Source of the DNA: SAR202-VII-2 sp965263165
GTDB lineage: Bacteria > Chloroflexota > Dehalococcoidia > Lucifugimonadales > SAR202-VII-2
Direction: 5' to 3'
NCBI GenBank assembly: GCA_965263165.1
Contig: OZ253584.1
Location: 2,976,001 to 3,040,000, forward strand
DNA length: 64,000 bases
Position numbers and translations under genes: made by a program. The notes beneath the pieces are model-generated. The model searched no databases. It was not told where the DNA came from and saw nothing but the letters and a program-made list of their open reading frames with translations. Shown here piece by piece: positions 55,119 through 63,872 of the stretch. How positions within the stretch are numbered: the stretch's first letter is position 1; each line of letters begins with the position of its first letter.

Positions 55119-55883
55119 CTAGGAGTCCGCCGGCCTCAGGGTAAGGAGGACTTCCACGCTCACCTCTTCCGCCACCCACACCACCGAGAGGGCCGTGGGC
55201 GCCTTGATGCTCAACTGGTCCCACGTGAATTGAGTCCTCCCCAGGGCGTGCACCACGTCCCCATCGTCCCGCGCTTCTATGTCGAAGGTCATGAGTACTT
55301 CAACCCCTCTCACCGTAAGGGCGCCGCTGACCTGGGTAGATACCGTGCCGCCGTCGGTGAAGCCGCTGGGCAGGGGCCCAACGCTGTCCACCGTGAAAGT
55401 GGCAATCGGATCGTTGGGGAACATCGCGGCGCGGACGTACCTGTCCCGGAACTGCTGGTCGCTTGAAAGCTCGTGGAGGTCAATGCTGATGATGGAGGCG
55501 CCGCCGTCCAACCGCACCTCCCCCGACAGCGCAGTCGTGCGGAGGACCGCGTCGTTGGGGAGAGGAAGGCGCTGAAGCTGCTCCTCCACTGTGAACGTAG
55601 CCTCCGAACCCTCGCTGACCACGAAGGTTATTCCCTCAACCTCACCCGTCTGTCTGGGTCCTTCCCCCTGCCCCGCGGAATCGACGGCCGTGGGCGTAGG
55701 AGACTCCGGGGTTGACGCTGCAGCGGCCGTCTCACCCACCGCCGGCGCGCCCTCTGTGGACGTGGGAACAGCCGTTGCCTCCGGGGGCGCCGCCTCATCC
55801 GGCGCCGCCGTCGGACTGGCCCCGCCGCAGGCCGCAACTGCTAGAACCAAGACGCCAGCCACAATGGCCAGAGAGCGCTTCAT
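55119..55883 (-). CDS. YceI-domain lipoprotein
   Basis: A 254-residue lipoprotein (lipobox AVAAC, Cys19) with a Thr/Pro/Ala linker to about residue 75 and a YceI beta-barrel (SEATFTVEEQLQRLPLPNDA, GGASIISIDLHELSSD, RDRYVRAAMFPNDPIATFT). YceI proteins bind long isoprenoid or lipid-like molecules in the envelope. An upstream hairpin at 55989-56018 separates it from the preceding operon. The membrane gene downstream is probably co-transcribed. Confidence 0.87.
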   Translation of the reverse strand: MKRSLAIVAGVLVLAVAACGGASPTAAPDEAAPPEATAVPTSTEGAPAVGETAAAASTPESPTPTAVDSAGQGEGPRQTGEVEGITFVVSEGSEATFTVEEQLQRLPLPNDAVLRTTALSGEVRLDGGASIISIDLHELSSDQQFRDRYVRAAMFPNDPIATFTVDSVGPLPSGFTDGGTVSTQVSGALTVRGVEVLMTFDIEARDDGDVVHALGRTQFTWDQLSIKAPTALSVVWVAEEVSVEVLLTLRPADS

Positions 55884-55988
55884 AACACCGCCTTATGTAG
55901 GGACTTCCCCATCTCGCCCGCCGCCAGTAACCACCATGCAATCGAACGATGAGGAATTTAGGAAACCAGGCACCGCTGCTGCGCTATA

Positions 55989-56018
55989 AAGAAGGCGGGC
56001 GCTGGCGCCCGCCTTCTT
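55989..56018 (-). terminator. Rho-independent terminator of the amidohydrolase cluster
   Basis: AAGAAGGCGGGCG and CGCCCGCCTTCTT form a perfect 13-bp stem with a 4-nt loop, 26 bases after the stop at 56044. On the minus strand the stem ends in CTTCTTTAT, giving a U-rich tail. Confidence 0.82.
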
Positions 56019-56043
56019 CATAGCACAGTGTCCAACGCCGGCC

Positions 56044-57117
56044 TCACTTGATGCCGTAGAACTCTACCGCGTTGTCCCACAGAATCCGCGACCGGCTCTC
56101 CGGCTTCATCCGCTCATCCTTGAGAAACGTCTGAAGCGCGTAGATCTCCGTAGACGAATCGGAATGGCCATAGTCCGTCCCAATCAGCAGCCGATCGTCT
56201 CCGGCGTACTTGTAGATCTGCTCCAAGTCGTCATTGAGCTGTATCGTCACCCAGATGTTGTTGTCGGCCAGAGGCCTCTCCTTCATCTTGCCGCCTCGCC
56301 GCTCAAGGCGCCGCTCGATGTCGTTGAACAGGTAGGGGATCCAGTCCCCGCTGAACTCAATGATGCCCCACTTGGTCTTGGGGAACTTGTCTGGAATCCC
56401 CGTCATCAACAGGGTGTGGAACGCAGAAAGACCGCTGAACTTGTTGCGCTCGAACGCGGTCAACGGGTCTTCCCAGATGGTGTCAACCTCGAAGCTGCCC
56501 GTCCCAGAGTGGGGGCAGATGGGCATGTCCAACTCCCCGGCCCACTCGAACAGAGGATACCAATAGGGGTCGTGAATGAGGCGGTTGCCCGTTTCCACCC
56601 CCCGCAGATTGATGGCCACGGCGCCGTTGTCCTTACTGAATCGCAGTTGACGCTCCGCCTCCTCCAGGTCCAGCGTCGGTATCACCGCCGACCAACGGAA
56701 GCGGCCCTTTCCCTGCGCGTAAATGTCCGCCATCCAGCGATTGTAGCTGCGGCACAGGGCCACCTCCTCTGCGGGATTGGTCGTTATCGGACCCGTCCAC
56801 AGCGAGGGGTAGAGCACCTGCATGTCGGTCCCCATCTCATCCATGTGCCGCACGCGGGCCTGAACGTCCAGCATGAACTTCGACTCCACCGGCAGGCCAA
56901 CGTTGCCGATGAACAGGCCAAAGCTCTGGTCGCTGGCGCCGGTCCCAGGCCACGATGTCCGCATGGCCCTCCCGCCGATGATCCAGTACTTCATCACCTC
57001 GCCGTTCGCCATGGTCTTGAAGGACGTGCCAGGCTTGAAATGGCGTTCCGATGGGTCCATGTATTCCCATGTTTCGTCAATCTCGATGACGTGGGCGTCA
57101 GAGTCAATGATGGGCAT
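56044..57117 (-). CDS. Amidohydrolase-2 family protein, cluster copy 1
   Basis: A 357-residue ACMSD-like hydrolase starting PIIDSDAHVIEIDETWEYMD. PICPHSGTG carries a metal-site His and LLIGTDYGHSDSS the catalytic Asp loop. It is a close paralogue of the genes at 57963-59036 and 59058-60125, sharing MDPSER, RHMDEMGTDMQVLYP and GTDYGH. It is the last gene of the minus-strand cluster before the terminator. Substrate is unknown; an aromatic or ring-cleavage acid is plausible. Confidence 0.88.
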   Translation of the reverse strand: MPIIDSDAHVIEIDETWEYMDPSERHFKPGTSFKTMANGEVMKYWIIGGRAMRTSWPGTGASDQSFGLFIGNVGLPVESKFMLDVQARVRHMDEMGTDMQVLYPSLWTGPITTNPAEEVALCRSYNRWMADIYAQGKGRFRWSAVIPTLDLEEAERQLRFSKDNGAVAINLRGVETGNRLIHDPYWYPLFEWAGELDMPICPHSGTGSFEVDTIWEDPLTAFERNKFSGLSAFHTLLMTGIPDKFPKTKWGIIEFSGDWIPYLFNDIERRLERRGGKMKERPLADNNIWVTIQLNDDLEQIYKYAGDDRLLIGTDYGHSDSSTEIYALQTFLKDERMKPESRSRILWDNAVEFYGIK

Positions 57118-57145
57118 CGCGCACCTCCAATGTGTCTATGTTCCC

Positions 57146-57901
57146 CTACTCCCCAATGAAGGGGTCTGCGCTATCCGAGGGCTCGAACCCGATCACCTGC
57201 TTGGCGTAGCTCAGGTCCATCGTGCCCCATCTGTTGTTCGAGGCAATGTTGACGACAATGTACTTATCGACGGGTGGGTTGTCCAGGCTCCTCTGAATCC
57301 CCTGAACCGCGTCCCGCTGGCTCGACCACAGGGCGTAGTCCCGCGCCCCCCTGAGCGGCCTGTCCTCCGCCCACACCCGTCCGAATCTGATGCACACCGA
57401 CGCCATATCATGCGCGTCGGCGTAGTAACGGGCTATCGTCTCCACCCAGACCTTCGTACAGGCGTAGAGGCGGTCCGGCCTGTACGGCATGTCGGTGGTC
57501 ATCAATGGCCAACTCTCAGGGACGTTGTCGTAGTCCCCAGCAATGATCGACTTGTAGGGCTCGTCCAGGTTGTAGCCCTGCACCACCGTCCCGCTGCTGG
57601 CGCTCACCATGCGCTTCACCCCGGCGCGCCGCGCAGCTTCATAGACGTTGTACGTCCCGGCGATGTTGATGCGGAGCATGTCCTCCCAGGCCCCTTCGAT
57701 GAGGAAGGCCAAATGCACGACGGCGTCAACGCCCTCGAAGGCAGGCATGATGGCATCGAGGTCCCCGATGTCGGCGACGTGGGAAGGCATGCCCTCAACT
57801 TCCTTGATGTCGAGGCACGAAAGCTCGTACTTGCCGGCCAGCAGCCGGCGCGCCGCGGAGCCGATGAGTCCCGCGCCTCCGGTTATCAGCACCTTTTGCA
57901 T
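57146..57901 (-). CDS. NAD-dependent epimerase/dehydratase (short)
   Basis: A 251-residue SDR with NAD loop KVLITGGAGLIGSAARR and acidic LDIKEVEG. Further signatures are VDAVVHLAFLIE, the catalytic region MVSASSGTVVQGYN and YACTKVWVETIARYY, with Lys in a Y-x-C-T-K pattern. Similar to uronate dehydrogenase or NAD-dependent sugar epimerases of this size. It lies between amidohydrolase paralogues, so it likely acts in the same pathway. Confidence 0.85.
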   Translation of the reverse strand: MQKVLITGGAGLIGSAARRLLAGKYELSCLDIKEVEGMPSHVADIGDLDAIMPAFEGVDAVVHLAFLIEGAWEDMLRINIAGTYNVYEAARRAGVKRMVSASSGTVVQGYNLDEPYKSIIAGDYDNVPESWPLMTTDMPYRPDRLYACTKVWVETIARYYADAHDMASVCIRFGRVWAEDRPLRGARDYALWSSQRDAVQGIQRSLDNPPVDKYIVVNIASNNRWGTMDLSYAKQVIGFEPSDSADPFIGE

Positions 57902-57962
57902 TGAAGCTCCTCGCTATGAGTCCTTGTGGTCGCATGGCGCCCCCACGACAACACCTAGCCGT

Positions 57963-59036
57963 CTACAGCCCGTAGAGCGCCGCCGGGTTGTCGTCGAGGA
58001 TCTTGCGAATGGTCTCTTGGGGAAGGCCCGCCTCGTTCTTGAAGGTCTGCAGGGCCATCACCTCCGTGGAGGTGTCGGCGTGGCCGTAGTCCGTGCCGAT
58101 CGTCAGGTTATCGTCCCCAACGTAGCGGATGATCGTCTCGTGGTCGTCGTTGGTCTGGCAGGCCACCCAGATGCGGTTATCCGCCAGCGGGCGCTCCTTC
58201 CAGGGCATGTTCCGCCGCTCCACCCGGCGCTGCAGATCGTGCATCAGGTACGGTAGCCATTGAGCGCTCAACTCAACGAACCCGAACTTCAGCTTGGGGA
58301 ATCGGTCCGGGATTCCCGTGTACAGGATCAGGTGGAAGGCGCTGACGCCCGGCAGCTTGGCTCTTGCGAACGTGCGGTCGAACCCGCCCCAGATGCGCGA
58401 CATCTCGTGGCTGCCGCATCCGGCATGAACGCAGATAGGCAAATCGAGGTCGCTCGCCTCTTCGTAGAGCGGGTAGAAGTACGGGTCGTCCAAAAGACGA
58501 TCGCTCGCCTCAACGCCCCGCACCATCACCGCGCAGGCTCCGTTGTCGCGTGCAAAGCGCAACTCCTCTCTGGCCCTGTCCATGTTCAGCAGCGGCAGAA
58601 CCGCGGCCCAACGCAGCCGCCCCTTGCTCTCCGCCCACACGTCCGCCATCCAGCGGTTATAGCTCTTGCGCAGCGCCACGTCGATGTCCGGATTGTCGGT
58701 CATTGGCCCAAGGAACAGAGTTGGATAGAGCACCTGTATGTCCGTGCCCAACTCGTCCATGTGACGCACCCTAGCCTGCACGTCCAATAGGAATTTGGCG
58801 TCATCGTCCAGAACAACGTCGTCGGTGTACGGCCCCAGCAGCGCAGCGGTCCCGCCGCCGGGGTATGGCGCCTCCCGCCTCCGTCCATCGATGAGCCACC
58901 ACTTCTTGATGTCGCCGGAAGGTCCGGGCTCGGGGTCCGCGATGATCTCCGGCTTGTATTGGCGCTCCGACGGGTCCATGTAGTCGAAGGTCGCCATCGT
59001 CTCGAGGACGTGGGCGTCAGCGTCGATGATCCGCAT
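57963..59036 (-). CDS. Amidohydrolase-2 family protein, cluster copy 2
   Basis: A 357-residue hydrolase starting MRIIDADAHVLETMATFDYM. PICVHAGCGSHEM and LTIGTDYGHADTS hold metal and catalytic residues. Closest to copy 3 next door (NRIWVACQTNDDHETI is almost shared), with which it starts 22 bases after the preceding stop. The pair looks like a recent tandem duplication. Confidence 0.88.
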   Translation of the reverse strand: MRIIDADAHVLETMATFDYMDPSERQYKPEIIADPEPGPSGDIKKWWLIDGRRREAPYPGGGTAALLGPYTDDVVLDDDAKFLLDVQARVRHMDELGTDIQVLYPTLFLGPMTDNPDIDVALRKSYNRWMADVWAESKGRLRWAAVLPLLNMDRAREELRFARDNGACAVMVRGVEASDRLLDDPYFYPLYEEASDLDLPICVHAGCGSHEMSRIWGGFDRTFARAKLPGVSAFHLILYTGIPDRFPKLKFGFVELSAQWLPYLMHDLQRRVERRNMPWKERPLADNRIWVACQTNDDHETIIRYVGDDNLTIGTDYGHADTSTEVMALQTFKNEAGLPQETIRKILDDNPAALYGL

Positions 59037-59057
59037 GTCGCCTCCAGGTTCAGCAGG

Positions 59058-60125
59058 CTACAGGCTGTAGAGCGCTACCGGATTGTCGTCCAGAATCTTG
59101 CGAATGCTGTCCGCGGAAAGGCCCTCGTTCTTGCGGAACTCCTGGAGAGCGTAGACCTCCGTCGACGTGTCGGCGTGGCCATAGTCCGTCCCAATGACGA
59201 GGTTGTCGTCCCCGACGTACCGCATGATGGTCTGATGGTCGTCGTTCGTCTGGCAAGCGACCCAGATGTGGTTGTCCCGCAGAGGGTCGTCGCTCCACAC
59301 CCGGCCCCGGCGCTTCACCCTGCGCTCCAGGTCGTGAATCACGTAGGGCAGCCACTGGGCGCTCAGCTCCACGAACCCAATGCGAAGCTGTGGAAACTTG
59401 GCCATCATGCCCGTGTACAAAAGCTGGTGGAATGCGCTGACGCCCGGAAACTTGGCCCGGGCGAATGTTGCGTCGGGCGGCGTCCAGATGCGGTCTATAT
59501 CGAAGCTGCCATTCCCAGCGTGGACGCACATCGGAACGTCGAGCTCACTGAGAGCGTTGTACAGGGGGTGGAAGTACTCGTCGATGAGCAGCCGGTCGCC
59601 AAGCTCAATGCCCCGCATGAAAATGGCGCAGGCGCCATGGTCCACGGCAAAGCGAAGCTCCTCCAACGACTCGTCCATGTCATACAACGGGAGCACCGCC
59701 GCCCATCGCAACCTCCCCCCGCTCTCCACCCACACGTCGGCCAGCCAGCGATTGTAGCTCTTCCGCACACCGTGCTCAACCTCAGCCTTCTCAGAGATGG
59801 GCGACAGGAAAATCGTGGGGTACAGCACCTGAACGTCGGTGCCCAACTCGTCCATGTGGCGAACGCGCGCCTGGACGTCCAGGAGAAACTTCGAGTCGTC
59901 AGAGAGGGCCACGTTGTCGGAGTGGGGCCCCAGCATCGAGAACTTCCCCCCGCCGGGGTACGGCGCAAGGAAGGACCTGCCGTCTATGGCCCACGATTTG
60001 CTCACCTCTCCGCTGGCAAGCGTCTCGCTCACCAACTGAGGCCGGTATTGGCGCACCGAGGGGTCCATGTAGTCCCACGTCTTCTCGATCTCCAAGACGT
60101 GGGCATCCGAGTCGATTATCCGCAC
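59058..60125 (-). CDS. Amidohydrolase-2 family protein, cluster copy 3
   Basis: A 355-residue hydrolase starting at GTG 60125 (RIIDSDAHVLEIEKTWDYMD), with GGAGGTGG just upstream. PMCVHAGNGSFDID and LVIGTDYGHADTS hold the key residues. The frame is open upstream to 60176 but that stretch is a hairpin leader. First of the three near-tandem copies, followed by copy 2 on the same strand. Confidence 0.88.
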   Translation of the reverse strand: MRIIDSDAHVLEIEKTWDYMDPSVRQYRPQLVSETLASGEVSKSWAIDGRSFLAPYPGGGKFSMLGPHSDNVALSDDSKFLLDVQARVRHMDELGTDVQVLYPTIFLSPISEKAEVEHGVRKSYNRWLADVWVESGGRLRWAAVLPLYDMDESLEELRFAVDHGACAIFMRGIELGDRLLIDEYFHPLYNALSELDVPMCVHAGNGSFDIDRIWTPPDATFARAKFPGVSAFHQLLYTGMMAKFPQLRIGFVELSAQWLPYVIHDLERRVKRRGRVWSDDPLRDNHIWVACQTNDDHQTIMRYVGDDNLVIGTDYGHADTSTEVYALQEFRKNEGLSADSIRKILDDNPVALYSL

Positions 60126-60143
60126 CGGCCACCTCCAGGAACC

Positions 60144-60189
60144 ACGCACGCCCCCGCCGGCGCCCAACGGCGCCAACGAAGGCGTGCGT
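60144..60189 (-). promoter_or_regulatory. Nested hairpin leader before cluster copy 3
   Basis: ACGCACGCC (60144-60152) pairs with GGCGTGCGT (60181-60189) and encloses a second perfect hairpin, GGCGCC-CAAC-GGCGCC (60159-60174). It lies between the TctC-type gene and the GTG start at 60125, ending 11 bases before the ribosome-binding site. It may be an attenuator or a terminator for the gene before. Confidence 0.5.
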
Positions 60190-60243
60190 TTTCAATTACG
60201 TTGGGAGGCCAACCATGGTCCTCCGCTTGGCAGGCTTCGGCTA

Positions 60244-61458
60244 CTAGGGGAGCTTCCTGATGATCTCCAGCGCCTCATCCGACACCTGCAAGCTCGCTCG
60301 GAGCGCTGTGATGAACTCGTCGTAGGAGGCCAGCGGATTGACGGGCCGGCCCACCCGCTCGGCGTCGCCAATGAAGCCGGGGTCCTTCAACATGTTCCAG
60401 AACGCGTCCCGCAGGACTAGGACTCTGTCCTCCGGCGTTCCAGGCGGCGCAGCGAAGGGCCTGAAGGTTGAGTAGGGGCCGAGCAACGCCCTGAACACCT
60501 CCAGCCAGGTTTCGGTCGTCAGATGCGCGAAATCATTAAACAGTGACGGCGTATCGGGAATGAGCGGGTCCCGGTCTCCCAGCGAGAATTGAATGAAGGG
60601 CTTGACGTACCCTGATGACAGCCAATCCGGGCGAGCGCCGATGATGGAGGCCGCCGGGTATCCGCAGAAGCCGTGGACCTCATCCTGTTCGACCGCCACG
60701 AACATCGTCCCCGTGCCTGCGTAGCCGGACACGTTCTTGAGGTTGGTGCCGAAGGCCTGGTTCAGCAACTCGACGAAGAAGGTCGTGCTGGCGAACGCCC
60801 CCATCGGGACCTCAGGTCCATCTATCAACTCTTCGAAGGTGCTGACGCCCCCCTCGGCGGATGTCGTGATCGCACAGTTGGGAATGGACTGCTGAATGTG
60901 CCCAAGATACTCCAAGTCGGCGAAGTTGACCTCGACGCCGGGCGCTCGAACGAGCACCTTCCCCGCGAGCTCCATGTGTATCGGGGAGAAGGTCAGGCCA
61001 TCGGGCTTGGCGACGTTGTACAGGAAGTTGTTGCCAATCAGGCCGCCGGCCCCGGGCATGTTCTGAATGATCATGGACGGCTTGCCGGGGATGAACTGCG
61101 GCATGTGCTTAGCAACGAGGCGGGAGAAAAAGTCGTAGCCCCCGCCGGGAACTGAGCCCACCAGTATCCTGATCGTCTTCCCCTCGAAGAAGTCGGTCTC
61201 CGGCGGCGGCTCGGTAGGAACGGCGGTCGCCGTGGGCCTTGGCGTAGGCGTAGCCGGACGCGGCGTGGCAGTCGGCTGTGGCGTTTCGCCCGGCCTCAGC
61301 GTCGGCGTTGGAGGAGCGGGAGTATCGGTGGCCGGCACAGAAGTGGCCGGCGGCGCCGTCGTCGGGCGCGGCGTTGCCGTTGGATCGGAGCCGCAGGCAG
61401 CCGCCAAAAGCGCCAGCAGCAGCGCCATCACCCCAATGAAAACCTTCCATGACGTCAT
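60244..61458 (-). CDS. TctC/Bug-family substrate-binding lipoprotein
   Basis: A 404-residue lipoprotein (LAAAC, Cys22) with a Thr/Pro linker at about 25-87 and a tripartite tricarboxylate transporter type binding domain (GKTIRILVGSVPGGGYDFF, IIQNMPGAGGLIGNNFLYN). It would capture carboxylates outside the membrane. GGAGG before ATG 61458 sets the start. No TctA or TctB membrane genes are adjacent, so it probably uses a transporter encoded elsewhere. Confidence 0.85.
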   Translation of the reverse strand: MTSWKVFIGVMALLLALLAAACGSDPTATPRPTTAPPATSVPATDTPAPPTPTLRPGETPQPTATPRPATPTPRPTATAVPTEPPPETDFFEGKTIRILVGSVPGGGYDFFSRLVAKHMPQFIPGKPSMIIQNMPGAGGLIGNNFLYNVAKPDGLTFSPIHMELAGKVLVRAPGVEVNFADLEYLGHIQQSIPNCAITTSAEGGVSTFEELIDGPEVPMGAFASTTFFVELLNQAFGTNLKNVSGYAGTGTMFVAVEQDEVHGFCGYPAASIIGARPDWLSSGYVKPFIQFSLGDRDPLIPDTPSLFNDFAHLTTETWLEVFRALLGPYSTFRPFAAPPGTPEDRVLVLRDAFWNMLKDPGFIGDAERVGRPVNPLASYDEFITALRASLQVSDEALEIIRKLP

Positions 61459-61552
61459 CTCTGTCCTCCATTCGGTTCGAATCATCGGATGCCCTGCCTC
61501 TTGCGCGAGCCACAACAGACCCGCAGTTCAACCGGACGCCCCTGCAGGCCCC

Positions 61553-62323
61553 TCACAGCTTCGTCAGTCCCGTGTCCCACGGAATGACCTGAAGCTTCCC
61601 ATCCTCGACAATAACCGAGTTGCCACTGTATTCCATGCCCGCCTGGGCGCCCAGCACGAAAAGATCCCCCACGGCATCGGGGCCATGCATCGTTGCCTGC
61701 GCCTCTTCGGGCGCCTCCTCGGTGGCGATGGCCACCAGGATGTGGGTGGTCAAGACGCAAATGTTATTCTCCCGTTCCTCGGCGGCCACGAAGCGGGTCA
61801 AGGCTTCCACCGCGGCCTTCGACACCGCGTAGGCGCAGAAGCCGGTGCGGCTGGGCGTACCGCCCCTCGGCGCCGTGCCCACGCTCATGATGTGACCCCC
61901 GCCCTGCCTTGCCATGTGCGGTATGGCGTGCTTGGCGCAGGCGAAGGCCCCGCCAAGGTTAGTATCAATCACCCTGTCCCAAAAGGACTTCTCCATGTCC
62001 CGCACTGGCGGCCAAATGGGCACTCCCCACTGAAAGTGAGTCACGATGGCGGCGTTGTTAAGAAGTATATCGACGCGCCCGAAGTGAGAAGCGGCCCTGT
62101 CCATGAGCGCCTTCACCTGACCGTCGTCCCTGACGTCTGCATTCACGACCAGCGCTTCAGCGCCAAGCTCACGGACCTCACCGGCGACCCGTTCCATCTT
62201 GGCGGCGTCTTCAATGTCGGCGATGACGATGTTGGCGCCCGCCCCTGCAAGGGAGTGGGCTGCATACCTGCCAACTCCCTTGGCCGATCCCGTGATCACG
62301 GCGACCTGCCCCTGCAACGCCAT
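61553..62323 (-). CDS. Short-chain dehydrogenase/reductase
   Basis: A 256-residue classical SDR. VAVITGSAKGVGRYAA is the cofactor loop, VDILLNNAAIV the NNAG-type motif, MSVGTAPR holds the catalytic Ser region, and FCAYAVSKAAVEAL the YxxxK pair. GGGAGGAG before ATG 62323 supports the start; upstream codons to 62392 are not conserved. Oxidises or reduces an alcohol or ketone of unknown identity, probably with the neighbouring binding protein and hydrolases. Confidence 0.87.
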   Translation of the reverse strand: MALQGQVAVITGSAKGVGRYAAHSLAGAGANIVIADIEDAAKMERVAGEVRELGAEALVVNADVRDDGQVKALMDRAASHFGRVDILLNNAAIVTHFQWGVPIWPPVRDMEKSFWDRVIDTNLGGAFACAKHAIPHMARQGGGHIMSVGTAPRGGTPSRTGFCAYAVSKAAVEALTRFVAAEERENNICVLTTHILVAIATEEAPEEAQATMHGPDAVGDLFVLGAQAGMEYSGNSVIVEDGKLQVIPWDTGLTKL

Positions 62324-62575
62324 CAACAACTCCTCCCGCCACCCAGGCCAAAATGATTTCACAACGATAATCGGCGGCCTGCCCCCTGTCAATGACTACG
62401 GAAGGTGTTCCCAAGCCATTGTCCGCCTGGTTCTACTACCCCAGCCGTCGTGTGGACACCGCCAAACACCGAGGCTACAATCTTTCGGGCGGCCATTGTG
62501 CGGCGGCGAGGCTCACCGCCCGGCAAACAGGCGACCACAAGAAAGATCACGGAAGATCACAGAGGTAGGCCACTA

Positions 62576-63736
62576 GTGAAGCTCCACGAATACCAGGCCA
62601 AAGCCATGCTCCGCGAGGCTGGCGTCCCCGTCCCCACAGGCGAGGTCGCGCTCACTCCTGACGACACAGTCCGGATCCTGGCCAGCCTCGGCGGCACGGC
62701 AGTCGTCAAAGCGCAGGTCCACGCCGGGGGCCGGGGAAAGGCGGGGGGTGTCAAGGTCGTGTCCACACCGGACGAGGCCCGCGAGACGGCCGCCAGGCTC
62801 TTGGGCTCCAACCTCACCACCCACCAGACAGGCCCCGAAGGAGCGCCCGTGGGGCAACTCCTCGTAGAGGAGACCATAGTCGTGGCCAAAGAACTCTACG
62901 TAGGCATCCTCGTGGACAGAGCCGTCGGGGGCCCCGTCGTCATCGCCAGCGAGGCCGGGGGGATGGAGATCGAGGAAGTGGCGGAAACCAACCCTGAGAA
63001 GATCCTTCAGGAGGTCGTCGATCCCGCGCTGGGCCTCTTCCCTTTCCAGGGACGGCGCCTGGCATACGGCATGGGCATCGATCCCGGCCTGGTCAACGCT
63101 GCCTCGTCTATGCTGGTGAAGCTGTTCACCCTGTTTCAGGCCAACGACTGCTCCATGCTGGAGATCAATCCGTTGGTGGTCACCGGCGACGGAAGGCTCC
63201 TGTGCGTGGACGCCAAGGTCACCCTAGAAGACGACGCCCTGTTCCGCCATCCCTCTCTCATCGAGCTGCGCGACCGCGCCCAGGAAGACCCCTTGGAAGC
63301 GGAGGCCACCGAATACCAGGTGCAGTACATCCGCCTGGACGGCAACGTCGGCTGCCTGGTCAACGGCGCCGGCCTCGCCATGGCAACGATGGACACGGCG
63401 CTCATGGCCGGCGCCGCCCCGGCCAACTTCCTTGACGTCGGGGGCTCCGCCGACGAGGCCAAGGTCGCCAACGCCATCAGGCTGATACTCAAGGACCCCA
63501 ACGTCGAGGCCATCCTCGTCAACATCTTCGGCGGCATCCTGCGCTGCGACATCGTGGCCAGGGGCATCATCCAGGCCGACCAGGAAGGGGGCATCGAGAT
63601 CCCGCTCGTGGTGAGAATGCTCGGAACCAATGTGGAGGAGGGCCGTCGCCTGCTGGCCGAGGCCGGCCTGAAGGTGCTGTTCGCAGATACCCTCGCCGAG
63701 GCCGCCGACAAGGTGCGCGAGGTAACCGCCGGCTAG
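62576..63736 (+). CDS. sucC: Succinate-CoA ligase (ADP-forming) beta subunit
   Basis: A 386-residue ATP-grasp protein starting at GTG 62576 (KLHEYQAKAMLREAGVPVPT), the normal SucC N terminus and length; GAGGTAGG precedes it. HAGGRGKAGGVKV binds nucleotide, SMLEINPLVVTGDGRL closes the ATP-grasp domain, and NFLDVGGSADEAKV with VNIFGGILRCD the CoA-ligase domain. The partner sucD does not follow: a flavin monooxygenase gene starts 136 bases later. Malate-CoA ligase beta is an alternative. Confidence 0.9.
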   Translation: MKLHEYQAKAMLREAGVPVPTGEVALTPDDTVRILASLGGTAVVKAQVHAGGRGKAGGVKVVSTPDEARETAARLLGSNLTTHQTGPEGAPVGQLLVEETIVVAKELYVGILVDRAVGGPVVIASEAGGMEIEEVAETNPEKILQEVVDPALGLFPFQGRRLAYGMGIDPGLVNAASSMLVKLFTLFQANDCSMLEINPLVVTGDGRLLCVDAKVTLEDDALFRHPSLIELRDRAQEDPLEAEATEYQVQYIRLDGNVGCLVNGAGLAMATMDTALMAGAAPANFLDVGGSADEAKVANAIRLILKDPNVEAILVNIFGGILRCDIVARGIIQADQEGGIEIPLVVRMLGTNVEEGRRLLAEAGLKVLFADTLAEAADKVREVTAG

Positions 63737-63872
63737 CCGTACTCCCCAGGAACGCTAGTTACAAGGGCAAGGTGGGAGCATCCCATCCCTTCTCCCGAGT
63801 GTGGGGGAAAGTTAGGATGGGGCCGCACAACCACCGCTAGAAAAACTACAGCGAGAACCCCGAGCGCACCGC

